Assembly (NCBI GenBank): GCA_033782935.1
Contig: JAWQEG010000128.1
Location: 992,001-1,056,000 of the forward strand
Reading direction: 5' to 3'
Length of the DNA: 64,000 bases
Source of the DNA: Petrolisthes cinctipes
Taxonomy: Eukaryota; Arthropoda; Malacostraca; Decapoda; Porcellanidae
Shown: positions 22,593 through 34,732 of the stretch, in pieces
How positions within the stretch are numbered: position 1 is the first letter of the stretch
How the letters are laid out: the number at the start of each line of letters is the position of its first letter
Translations under genes and position numbers: made by a program
The notes under the pieces: model-generated
Told to the model about the DNA's origin: nothing
The model's database searches: none
Seen by the model: the letters and a program-made list of their open reading frames with translations, nothing else

Positions 22593-25500
22593 GCATGCAT
22601 CTTCTGTACCCGTTTATATCTCAAATTCTGGCCCTAAACACCCGAAAATTCGATATTTTGGGGTCCCAGAAGCGATCTGTACATGCCTACTCCGTGTTAG
22701 AGTATTTTCAAAATTCAGGCCCAAAACATGCTGAAAATCGATATTTTTGGTGCCCAAAGTCAATATGTGCATGTATCTTCTGTACCCGTTTATATCTCAA
22801 ATTCAGGCTGAAAACACCCGAAAATTCAATATTTTGGGGTCCCAGAAGCAATCTGTACATGCCTACTCAGTGCTAGAATATTTTCAAAATATAGGCTAAA
22901 AACATGCTAAAAATCGATATTTTAGGTGCCAAAAAGTCGATATCTCAAATTCATTCCCAAAACACCCGAAAATTCGATATTTAGGGGTCCCAGAAGCGAT
23001 CTGTACATGCCTACTCCGTGTTAGAGTATTTTCAAAATACATGCTCAAAACATACTGAAAATCGATCTTTTAGGTGCACAAAAGTCGATATGTGCATGCA
23101 TCTTCAGTACCCGTTTATATCTCAAATTCAGGCTCAAAACACCCGAGAATTCAATATTTTGGGGTCCCAGAAGCAATCTGTACATGCTTACTCAGTGTTA
23201 GAGTATTTTCAATATACAGGCCCAAAACATGCTGAAAATTGATATTTTAGATGCCCAAAGTCAATATGTGCATGTATCTTCTGTACCCGTTTATATCTCA
23301 AATTCAGGCTCAAAACACCCGAAAATTCAATATTTTGGGGTCCCAGAAGCAATCTATACATGCCTACACAGAGCTAGAATATTTTCAAAATATAGGCTAA
23401 AAACATGCTAAAAATCGACATTTTAGGTGCCAAAAAATCGATATCTCAAATTCAGTCCCAAAACACACGAAAATTCGATATTTAGAGGTCCCAGAAGGTA
23501 TCTGTACATGCCTACTCCGTGTTAGAGTATTTTCAACATTCAGGCCCAAAACATGCTGAAAATAGATATTTTTGGTGCCCAAAGTCATGTATCTTCTGTA
23601 CCCGTTTATATCTCAAATTCAGGCTCAAAACACCCGAAAATTCAATATTTTGGGGTCCCAGAAGCAATCTTTACATGCCTACTCATTGCTAGAATATTTT
23701 CAAAATATAGGCTAAATACATGCTAAAAATCGATCTTTTAGGTGCCAAAAAGTCGATATCTCAAATTCAGTCCTAAAACATCCGAAAATTTGATATTTAG
23801 GGGTCCCAGAAGCGATCTGTACATGCCTTCTCCGTGTTAGAGTATTTTCAAAATACATGCTCAAAACATACTGAAAATCGATCTTTTAGGTGCACAAAAG
23901 TCGATATGTGCATGCATCTTCAGTACCCGTTTATATCTCAAATTCAGGCTCAAAACACCCGAAAATTCAATATTTTGGGGTCCCAGAAGCAATCTGTACA
24001 TGCCTACTCAGTGTTAGAGTATTTTCAAAATACAGGCCCAAAACATGCTGAAAATCGATATTTTAGATGCCCAAAGTCAATATGTGCATGTATCTTCTGT
24101 ACCAGTTTATATCTCAAATTCAGGCTCAAAACACCCGAAAATTCAATATTTTGGGGTCCCAGTAGCAATCTGTACATACCTACTCAGTGCTAGAATATTT
24201 TCAAAATATAGGCTAAAAACATGCTAAAAATCGATCTTTTAGGTGCCAAAAAGTCGATATCTCAAATTCAGTCCCAAAACACCCGAAAATTCGATATTTA
24301 GAGGTCCCAGAAGCGATCTGTACATGCCTACTCCGTGTTAGAGTATTTTCAAAATACATGCTCAAAACATACTGAAAATCGATCTTTTAGGTGCCCAAAG
24401 TCAATATGTGCATGTATCTTCTGTACGCGTTTATATCTCGAATTCAGGCTCAAAACACCCGAAAATTCAATATTTTGGGGTCCCAGAAGCAATCTGTGCA
24501 GTGCTAGAATATTTTCAAAATATAGGCTAAAAACATGCTAAAAATTGATCTTTTAGGTGCCAAAAAGTCGATATCTCAAATTCAGTCCCAAAACACCCGA
24601 AAATTCGATATTTAGGGGTCCCAGAAGCGATCTGTACATGCTTACTCCGTGTTAGAGTATTTTCAAAATACATGCTCAAAACATACTGAAAATCGATCTT
24701 TTAGGTGCACAAAAGTCGATATGTGCATGCATATTCAGTACCCGTTTATATCTCAAATTCAGGCTCAAAACACCTGAAAATTCAATATTTTGGGGTCCCA
24801 GAAGCAATCTGTACATGCCTACTCAGTGTTAGAGTATTTTCAAAATACAGGCCCAAAACATGCTGAAAATCGATATTTTAGATGCCAAAAGTCAATATGT
24901 GCATGCATCTTCTGTACCCGTTTATATCTCAAATTCTGGCCCTAAACACCCGAAAATTCAATATTTTGGGGTCCCAGAAGCAATCTGTACATGCCTACTC
25001 AGTGCTAGAATATTTTCAAAATATAGGCTAAAAACATGCTAAAAATCGATCTTTTAGGTGCCAAAAAGTTGATATCTCAAATTCAGTCCCAAAACACCCG
25101 AAAATTCGATATTTAGGGGTCCCAGAAGGTATCTATACATGCCTACTCCGTGTTAGAGTATTTTTTCAAAATACAGGCCAAAAACATACTGAAAATCGAT
25201 CTTTTAGGTGTCCAAAACATTTTTGGTGCATGTATCTTCTGTACCCGTTTATATCTCAAATTCAGGCTCAAAACACCCGAAAATTCAATATTTTGGGGTC
25301 CCAGAAGCAATCTGTACATGCCTACTCAGTGCTAGAATATTTTCAAAATATAGGCTAAAAACATGCTAAAAATCGACATTTTAGGTGCCAAAAAATCGAT
25401 ACCACAAATACAGTCCCAAAACACCCGAAAATTCGATATTTAGAGGTCCCAGAAGGTATCTGTACATGCCTACTCCGTGTTAGAGTATTTTTTGAAAATA

Positions 25501-28500
25501 CAGGCCAAAAACATACTGAAAATCGATCTTTTAGGTGCCCAAAAGTCGATATGTGCATGCATCTTTTGTACCCGTTTATATCTCAAATTCTGGCCCAAAA
25601 CACCCGAAAATTCAATATTTTGGGGTCCCAGAAGCAATCTGTACATGCCTACTCAGTGCTAGAATATTTTCAAAATATAGGCTAAAAACATGCTAAAAAT
25701 CGATCTTTTAGGTGCCAAAAAGTTGATATCTCAAATTCAGTCCCAAAACACCCGAAAATTCGATATTTAGGGGTCCCAGAAGGTATCTGTACATGCCTAC
25801 TCCGTGTTAGAGTATTTTTTCAAAATACAGGCCAAAAACATACTGAAAATCGATCTTTTAGGTGCCCATAACATTTTTGGTGCATGTATCTTCTGTACCC
25901 GTTTATATCTCAAATTCAGGCTCAAAACACCCGAAAATTCAATATTTTGGGGTCCCAGAAGCAATCTGTACATGCCTACTCAGTGCTAGAATATTTTCAA
26001 AATATAGGCTAAAAACATGCTAAAAATCGATCTTTTAGGTGCCAAAAAGTCGATATCTAAAATTCAGTCCCAAAACACCCGAAAATTCGATATGTAGGGG
26101 TCCCAGAAGCGATCTGTACATGCTTACTCCGTGTTAGAGTATTTTCAAAATACATGCTCAAAACATACTGAAAATCGATCTTTTAGGTGCACAAAAGTAG
26201 ATATGTGAATGCATATTCAGTACCCGTTTATATCTCAAATTCAGGCTCAAAACACCTGTAAATTCAATATTTTGGGGTCCCAGAAGCAATCTGTACATGC
26301 CTACTCAGTGTTAGAGTATTTTCAAAATACAGGCCCAAAACATGCTGAAAATCGATATTTTAGATGCCAAAAGTCAATATGTGCATGCATCTTCTGTACC
26401 CGTTTATATCTCAAATTCTGGCCCTAAACACCCGAAAATTCAATATTTTGGGGTCCCAGAAGCAATCTGTACATGCCTACTCAGTGCTAGAATATTTTCA
26501 AAATATAGGCTAAAAACATGCTAAAAATCGATCTTTTAGGTGCCAAAAAGTTGATATCTCAAATTCAGTCCCAAAACACCCGAAAATTCGATATTTAGGG
26601 GTCCCAGAAGGTATCTGTACATGCCTACTCCGTGTTAGAGTATTTTTTCAAAATACAGGCCAAAAACATACTGAAAATCGATCTTTTAGGTGTCCAAAAC
26701 ATTTTTGGTGCATGTATCTTCTGTACCCGTTTATATCTCAAATTCAGGCTCAAAACACCCGAAAATTCAATATTTTGGGGTCCCAGAAGCAATCTGTACA
26801 TGCCTACTCAGTGCTAGAATATTTTCAAAATATAGGCTAAAAACATGCTAAAAATCGACATTTTAGGTGCCAAAAAATCGATACCTCAAATTCAGTCCCA
26901 AAACACCCGAAAATTCGATATTTAGAGGTCCCAGAAGGTATCTGTACATGCCTACTCCGTGTTAGAGTATTTTTTGAAAATACAGGCCAAAAACATACTG
27001 AAAATCGATCTTTTAGGTGCCCAAAAGTCGATATGTGCATGCATCTTTTGTACCCGTTTATATCTCAAATTCTGGCCCTAAACACCCGAAAATTCAATAT
27101 TTTGGGGTCCCAGAAGCAATCTGTACATGCCTACTCAGTGCTAGAATATTTTCAAAATATAGGCTAAAAACATGCTAAAAATCGATCTTTTAGGTGCCAA
27201 AAAGTTGATATCTCAAATTCAGTCCCAAAACACCCGAAAATTCGATATTTAGGGGTCCCAGAAGGTATCTGTACATGCCTATTCCGTGTTAGAGTATTTT
27301 TTCGAAATACAGGCCAAAAACATACTGAAAATCGATCTTTTAGGTGCCCATAACATTTTTGGTGCATGTATCTTCTGTACCCGTTTATATCTCAAATTCA
27401 GGCTCAAAACACCCGAAAATTCAATATTTTGGGGTCCCAGAAGCAATCTGTACATGCCTACTCAGTGCTAGAATATTTTCAAAATATAGGCTAAAAACAT
27501 GCTAAAAATCGATCTTTTAGGTGCCAAAAAGTCGATATCTCAAATTCAGTCCCAAAACACCCGAAAATTCGATATTTAGGGGTCCCAGAAGCGATCTGTA
27601 CATGCCTACTCCGTGTTAGAGTATTTTCAAAATACATGCTCAAAACATACTGAAAATCGATCTTTTAGGTGCACAAAAGTCGATATGTGCATGCATCTTC
27701 AGTACCCGTTTATATCTCAAATTCAGGCTCAAAACACCCGAAAATTCAATATTTTGGGGTCCCAGAAGCAATCTGTACATGCCTACTCAGTGCTAGAATA
27801 TTTTCAAAATATAGGCTAAAAACATGCTAAAAATCGATCTTTTAGGTGCCAAAAAGTCGATATCTCAAATTCAGTCCCAAAACACCCGAAAATTCGATAT
27901 TTAGGGGTCCCAGAAGCGATCTGTAGATGCATACTCCATGTTAGAGTATTTTCAAAATACATGCTCAAAACATACTGAAAATCGATCTTTTAGGTGCACA
28001 AAAGTCGATATGTGCATGCATCTTCAGTACCCGTTTATATCTCAAATTCAGGCTCAAAACACCCGAAAATTCAATATTTTGGGGTCCCAGAAGCGATCTG
28101 TACATGCCTACTCCGTGTTAGAGTATTTTCAAAATTCAGGCCCAAAACATGCTGAAAATCGATATTTTTGGTGCCCAAAGTCAATATGTGCATGTATCTT
28201 CTGTACCCGTTTATATCTCAAATTCAGGCTGAAAACACCCGAAAATTCAATATTTTGGGGTCCCAGAAGCAATCTGTACATGCCTACTCAGTGCTAGAAT
28301 ATTTTCAAAATATAGGCTAAAAACATGCTAAAAATCGATCTTTTAGGTGCCAAAAAGTTGATATCTCAAATTCAGTCCCAAAACACCCGAAAATTCGATA
28401 TTTAGGGGTCCCAGAAGGTATCTGTACATGCCTACTCCGTGTTAGAGTATTTTTTCAAAATACAGGCCCAAAACATACTGAAAATCGATTTTTTAGGTGC

Positions 28501-29172
28501 CCAAAACATTTTTGGTGCATGTATCTTCTGTACCCGTTTATATCTCAAATTCAGGCTCAAAACACCCGAAAATTCAATATTTTGGGGTCCCAGAAGCGAT
28601 CTGTACATGCCTACTCCGTGTTAGAGTATTTTCAAAATTCAGGCCCAAAACATGCTGAAAATCGATATTTTTGGTGCCCAAAGTCAATATGTGCATGTAT
28701 CTTCTGTACCCGTTTATATCTCAAATTCAGGCTCAAAACACCCGAAAATTCAATATTTTGGGGTCCCAGAAGCAATCTGTACATGTCTACTCAGTGCTAG
28801 AATATTTTCAAAATATAGGCTAAAAACATGCTAAAAATCGATCTTTTAGGTGCCAAAAAGTCGATATCTCAAATTCAGTCCCAAAACACCCGAAAATTCG
28901 ATATTTAGGGGTCCCAGAAGCGATCTGTACATGCCTACTCCGTGTTAGAGTATTTTCAAAATACATGCTCAAAACATACTGAAAATCGATCTTTTAGGTG
29001 CCAAAAAGTCGATATGTGCATGCATCTTCAGTACCCGTTTATATCTCAAATTCAGGCTCAAAACACCCGAAAATTCAATATTTTGGGGTCCCAGAAGCAA
29101 TCTGTACATGCCTACTCAGTGTTAGAGTATTTTCAAAATACAGGCCCAAAACATGCTGAAAATCGATATTTT
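22593..29172. repeat. 6923-bp tandem duplication, copy 2
   Basis: This is the second copy of the largest tandem duplication seen here. Units in order start at 22517 (trimer, partly outside), 23018, 23519 (B-C), 23834, 24335 (hybrid-C), 24649, 25150-26130 (three dimers), 26131, 26632-27612 (three dimers), 27613 (A-C, 325 bp), 27938, 28439 (A'-B-C, 503 bp) and 28942. No indel separates the copies. Confidence 0.93.
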
Positions 29173-29442
29173 TGGTGCCCAAAGTCAATATGTGCATGTA
29201 TCTTCTGTACCCGTTTATATCTCAAATTCAGGCTCAAAACACCCGAAAATTCAATATTTTGGGGTCCCAGAAGCAATCTGTACATGCCTACTCAGTGCTA
29301 GAATATTTTCAAAATATAGGCTAAAAACATGATAAAAATCGATCTTTTAGGTGCCAAAAAGTCGATATCTCAAATTCAGTCCCAAAACACCCGAAAATTC
29401 GATATTTAGAGGTCCCAGAAGCGATCTGTACATGCCTACTCC

Positions 29443-29769
29443 GTGTTAGAGTATTTTCAAAATACATGCTCAAAACATACTGAAAATCGATCTTTTAGGT
29501 GCACAAAAGTCAATATGTGCATGTATCTTCTGTACCCGTATATATCTCAAATTCAGGCTCAAAACACCCGAAAATTCAATACTTTGGGGTCCCAGAAGCA
29601 ATCTGTACATGCCTACACAGTGCTAGAATATTTTCTAATTATAGGCTATAAAAACATGCTAAAAATCGACATTTTAGGTGCCAAAAAATCGATATCTCAA
29701 ATTCAGTCCCAAAACACCCGAAAATTCGATATTTAGAGGTCCCAGAAGGTATCTGTACATGCCTACTCC
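29443..29769 (+). repeat. A/B hybrid plus C dimer with TATAAAAA variant
   Basis: The first monomer begins as A (TGCACAAAAGTC) and continues as B (AATATGTGCATGTATC), with CCGTATATATCTC in place of CCGTTTATATCTC. The following C (29620-29769, 150 bp) reads AATTATAGGCTATAAAAACA, with two extra bases. Copies stand at 34733-35059, 37887-38213 and 39544-39870. The 34733 copy reads TTTTGTAAATATAGGC. Confidence 0.86.
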
Positions 29770-31660
29770 GTGTTAGAGTATTTTCAAAATACAGGCCAAA
29801 AACATACTGAAAATCGATCTTTTAGGTGCCCAAAAGTCGAAATGCGCATGCATCTTCTGTACCCGTTTATATCTCAAATTCTGGCCCTAAACACCCGAAA
29901 ATTCGATATTTTGGGGTCCCAGAAGCGATCTGTACATGCCTACTCCGTGTTAGAGTATTTTCAAAATTCAGGCCCAAAACATGCTGAAAATCGATATTTT
30001 TGGTGCCCAAAGTCAATATGTGCATGTATCTTCTGTACCCGTTTATATCTCAAATTCAGGCTCAAAACACCCGAAAATTCAATATTTTGGGGTCCCAGAA
30101 GCAATCTGTACATGCCTACTCAGTGCTAGAATATTTTCAAAATATAGGCTAAAAACATGCTAAAAATCGATATTTTAGGTGCCAAAAAGTCGATATCTCA
30201 AATTCAGTCCCAAAACACCCGAAAATTCGATATTTAGGGGTCCCAGAAGCGATCTGTACATGCCTACTCCGTGTTAGAGTATTTTCAAAATACATGCTCA
30301 AAACATACTGAAAATCGATCTTTTAGGTGCACAAAAGTCGATATGTGCATGCATCTTCAGTACCCGTTTATATCTCAAATTCAGGCTCAAAACACCCGAG
30401 AATTCAATATTTTGGGGTCCCAGAAGCAATCTGTACATGCTTACTCAGTGTTAGAGTATTTTCAAAATACAGGCCCAAAACATGCTGAAAATCGATATTT
30501 TAGATGCCCAAAAGTCAATATGTGCATGTATCTTCTGTACCCGTTTATATCTCAAATTCAGGCTCAAAACACCCGAAAATTCAATATTTTGGGGTCCCTG
30601 AAGCAATCTATACATGCCTACACAGTGCTAGAATATTTTCAAAATATAGGCTAAAAACATGCTAAAAATCGACATTTTAGGTGCCAAAAAATCGATACCT
30701 CAAATTCAGTCCCAAAACACCCGAAAATTCGATATTTAGAGGTCCCAGAAGGTATCTGTACATGCCTACTCCGTGTTAGAGTATTTTTTGAAAATACAGG
30801 CCAAAAAAATACTGAAAATCGATCTTTTAGGTGCCCAAAAGTCGATATGTGCATGCATCTTCTGTACCCGTTTATATATCAAATTCAGGCTCAAAACACC
30901 CGAAAATTCAATATTTTGGGGTCCCAGAAGCAATCTGTACATGCCTACTCAGTGCTAGAATATTTTCAAAATATAGGCTAAAAACATGCTAAAAATCGAT
31001 CTTTTAGGTGCCAAAAAGTTGATATCTCAAATTCAGTCCCAAAGCACCTGAAAATTCGATATTTAGGGGTCCCAGAAGGTATCTGTACATGCCTACTCCG
31101 TGTTAGAGTATTTTTTCAAAATACAGGCCCAAAACATACTGAAAATCGATCTTTTAGGTGCCCAAAACATTTTTGGTGCATGTATCTTCTGTACCCGTTT
31201 ATATCTCAAATTCAGGCTCAAAACACCCGAAAATTCAATATTTTGGGGTCCCAGAAGCGATCTGTACATGCCTACTCCGTGTTAGAGTATTTTCAAAATT
31301 CAGGCCCAAAACATGCTGAAAATCGATATTTTTGGTGCCCAAAGTCAATATGTGCATGTATCTTCTGTACCCGTTTATATCTCAAATTCAGGCTCAAAAC
31401 ACCCGAAAATTCAATATTTTGGGGTCCCAGAAGCAATCTGTACATGTCTACTCAGTGCTAGAATATTTTCAAAATATAGGCTAAAAACATGCTAAAAATC
31501 GATCTTTTAGGTGCCAAAAAGTCGATATCTCAAATTCAGTCCCAAAACACCCGAAAATTCGATATTTAGGGGTCCCAGAAGCGATCTGTACATGCCTACT
31601 CCGTGTTAGAGTATTTTCAAAATACATGCTCAAAACATACTGAAAATCGATCTTTTAGGT
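29443..31660. repeat. Mosaic block M, first copy
   Basis: Units start at 29443 (hybrid-C), 29770 (A-B-C with GTCGAAATGCGC), 30271 (502 bp; B has CCCAAAAGTC), 30773 (A''-C) and 31100 (A'-B-C). This order recurs at 34733-36945 (offset 5290 at the start and 5285 at the end, after small indels) and in part at 37887-39543 (offset 8444). Confidence 0.85.
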
Positions 31661-31756
31661 GCACAAAAGTACCCGTTTATATCTCAAATTCAGGCTCAAA
31701 ACACCCGAGAATTCAATATTTTGGGGTCCCAGAAGCAATCTGTACATGCTTACTCA
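31603..31756 (+). repeat. A monomer with 23-bp deletion (154 bp)
   Basis: The sequence reads TGCACAAAAGTACCCGTTTA, losing 23 bp between two AGT trinucleotides. The loss overlaps the segment missing from C monomers. A full A monomer follows at 31757, then B at 31934 and C at 32110, giving an A(deleted)-A-B-C unit. The homologous place near 40700 lacks this extra 154-bp monomer. Confidence 0.87.
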
Positions 31757-34732
31757 GTGTTAGAGTATTTTCAAAATACAGGCCAAAAACATACTGAAAA
31801 TCGATCTTTTAGGTGCACAAAAGTCGATATGTGCATGCATTTTCAGTACACGTTTATATCTCAAATTTAGGCTCAAAACACCCGAAAATTCAATATTTTG
31901 GGGTCCCAGAAGCAATCTGTACATGCCTACTCAATGTTAGAGTATTTTCAAAATACAGGCCCAAAACATGCTGAAAATCGATATTTTAGATGCCCAAAGT
32001 CAATATGTGCATGTATCTTCTGTACCCGTTTATATCTCAAATTCAGGCTCAAAACACCCGAAAATTCAATACTTTGGGGTCCCAGAAGCAATCTGTACAT
32101 GCCTACACAGTGCTAGAATATTTTCAAAATATAGGCTTTATAAAAACATGCTAAAAATCGACATTTTATGTGCCAAAAAATCGATATCTCAAATTCAGTC
32201 CCAAAACACCCGAAAATTCGATATTTAGAGGTCCCAGAAGGTATCTGTACATGCCTACTCCGTGTTAGAGTATTTTCAAAATACAGGCCAAAAACATACT
32301 GAAAATCGATCTTTTAGGTGCCCAAAAGTCGAAATGTGCATGCATCTTCTGTACCCGTTTATATCTCAAATTCTGGCCCTAAACACCCGAAAATTCGATA
32401 TTTTGGGGTCCCAGAAGCGATCTGTACATGCCTACTCCGTGTTAGAGTATTTTCAAAATTCAGGCCCAAAACATGCTGAAAATCGATATTTTTGGTGCCC
32501 AAAGTCAATATGTGCATGTATCTTCTGTACCCGTTTATATCTCAAATTCAGGCTCAAAACACCCGAAAATTCAATACTTTGGGGTCCCAGAAGCAATCTG
32601 TACATGCCTACACAGTGCTAGAATATTTTCAAAATATAGGCTTTATAAAAACATGCTAAAAATCGACATTTTATGTGCCAAAAAATCGATATCTCAAATT
32701 CAGTCCCAAAACACCCGAAAATTCGATATTTAGAGGTCCCAGAAGGTATCTGTACATGCCTACTCCGTGTTAGAGTATTTTCAAAATACAGGCCAAAAAC
32801 ATACTGAAAATCGATCTTTTAGGTGCCCTAAAGTCGAAATGTGCATGCATCTTCTGTACCCGTTTATATCTCAAATTCTGGCCCTAAACACCCGAAAATT
32901 CGATATTTTGGGGTCCCAGAAGCAATCTGTACATGCCTACTCAGTGCTAGAATATTTTCAAAATATAGGCTAAAAACATGCTAAAAATCGATCTTTTAGG
33001 TGCCAAAAAGTCGATATCTCAAATTCAGTCCCAAAACACCCTTAAATTCGATATTTAGGGGTCCCAGAAGCGATCTGTACATGCCTACTCCATGTTAGAG
33101 TATTTTCAAAATACATGCTCAAAACATACTGAAAATCGATCTTTTAGGTGCACAAAAGTCGATATGTGCATGCATCTTCAGTACCCGTTTATATCTCAAA
33201 TTCAGGCTCAAAACACCCGAAAATTCAATATTTTGGGGTCCCAGAAGCGATCTGTACATGCCTACTCCGTGTTAGAGTATTTTCAAAATTCAGGCCCAAA
33301 ACATGCTGAAAATCGATATTTTTGGTGCCCAAAGTCAATATGTGCATGTATCTTCTGTACCCGTTTATATCTCAAATTCAGGCTGAAAACACCCGAAAAT
33401 TCAATATTTTGGGGTCCCAGAAGCAATCTGTACATGCCTACTCAGTGCTAGAATATTTTCAAAATATAGGCTAAAAACATGCTAAAAATCGATATTTTAG
33501 GTGCCAAAAAGTCGATATCTCAAATTCAGTCCCAAAACACCCGAAAATTCGATATTTAGGGGTCCCAGAAGCGATCTGTACATGCCTACTCCGTGTTAGA
33601 GTATTCTCAAAATTCAGGCCCAAAACATGCTGAAAATCGATATTTTTGGTGCCCAAAGTCAATATGTGCATGTATCTTCTGTACCCGTTTATATCTCAAA
33701 TTCAGGCTCAAAACACCCGAAAATTCAATATTTTGGGGTCCCAGAAGCAATCTGTACATGCCTACTCAGTGCTAGAATATTTTCAAAATATAGGCTAAAA
33801 ACATGCTAAAAATCGATCTTTTAGGTGCCAAAAAGTCGATATCTCAAATTCAGTCCCAAAACACCCGAAAATTCGATATTTAGGGGTCCCAGAAGCGATC
33901 TGTACATGCCTACTCCATGTTAGAGTATTATCAAAATACATGCTCAAAACATACTGAAAATCGATCTTTTAGGTGCACAAAAGTCGATATGTGCATGCAT
34001 CTTCAGTACCCGTTTATATCTCAAATTCAGGCTCAAAACATCCGAAAATTCAATTTTTTGGGGTCCCAGAAGCAATCTGTACATGCCTCCTCAGTGTTAG
34101 AGTATTTTCAAAATACAGGCCCAAAACATGCTGAAAATCGATATTTTAGATGCCCAAAGTCAATATGTGCATGTATCTTCTGTACCCGTTTATATCTCAA
34201 ATTCAGGCTCAAAACACCCGAAAATTCAATATTTTGGGGTCCCAGTAGCAATCTGTACATGCCTACTCAGTGCTAGAATATTTTCAAAATATAGGCTAAA
34301 AACATGCTAAAAATCGATCTTTTAGGTGCCAAAAAGTCGATATCTCAAATTCAGTCCCAAAACACCCGAAAATTCGATATTTAGAGGTCCCAGAATCGAT
34401 CTGTACATGCCTACTCCGTGTTAGAGTATTTTCAAAATACATGCTCAAAACATACTGAAAATCGATATTTTAGGTGCACAAAAGTCGATATGTGCATGCA
34501 TCTTCAGTACCCGTTTATATCTCAAATTCAGGCTCAAAACACCCGAAAATTCAATATTTTTGGGTCCCAGAAGCAATCTGTACAGTGCTAGAATATTTTC
34601 AAAATATAGGCTAAAAACATGCTAAAAATCGATCTTATAGGTGCCAAAAAGTCGATATCTCAAATTCAGTCCCAAAACACCCGAAAATTCGATATTTTGG
34701 GGTCCCAGAAGCGATCTGTACATGCCTACTCC
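31757..34732. repeat. Mixed block with TTAT-inserted C monomers
   Basis: The A at 31757 is followed by B (31934) and a 152-bp C (32110). Then come a 505-bp trimer (32262), A-C (32767, 325 bp), a trimer (33092), B-C (33593, 324 bp), a trimer (33917) and a shortened A (34418-34584, 167 bp, ending CTGTACAGTGCTAG) with C. Two C copies, 32110-32261 and 32615-32766, read GGCTTTATAAAAACATGC. Confidence 0.85.
32110..32261 (+). repeat. C monomer with 4-bp TTAT insertion (152 bp)
   Basis: GGCTTTATAAAAACATGC replaces GGCTAAAAACATGC, and the same copies read CATTTTATGTGCC in place of CATTTTAGGTGCC. Other copies are at 32615-32766, 41053-41204, 50568-50719, 51073-51224, 56242-56393 and 56747-56898. The two linked markers define one C sublineage that has spread to three separate places. 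Confidence 0.87.

Noticed and set aside
15670..29172. Treating the near-identical multi-kb copies as certain assembly artefacts
   Set aside because: Each pair has its own diagnostic differences and edges, and nested order is consistent, so real duplication is the better reading. It still needs spanning reads.
32133..32150. TATAAAAA as a real Pol II promoter
   Set aside because: The motif is a 4-bp insertion allele in AT-rich satellite and no gene lies downstream. I kept it only as a low-interest observation.
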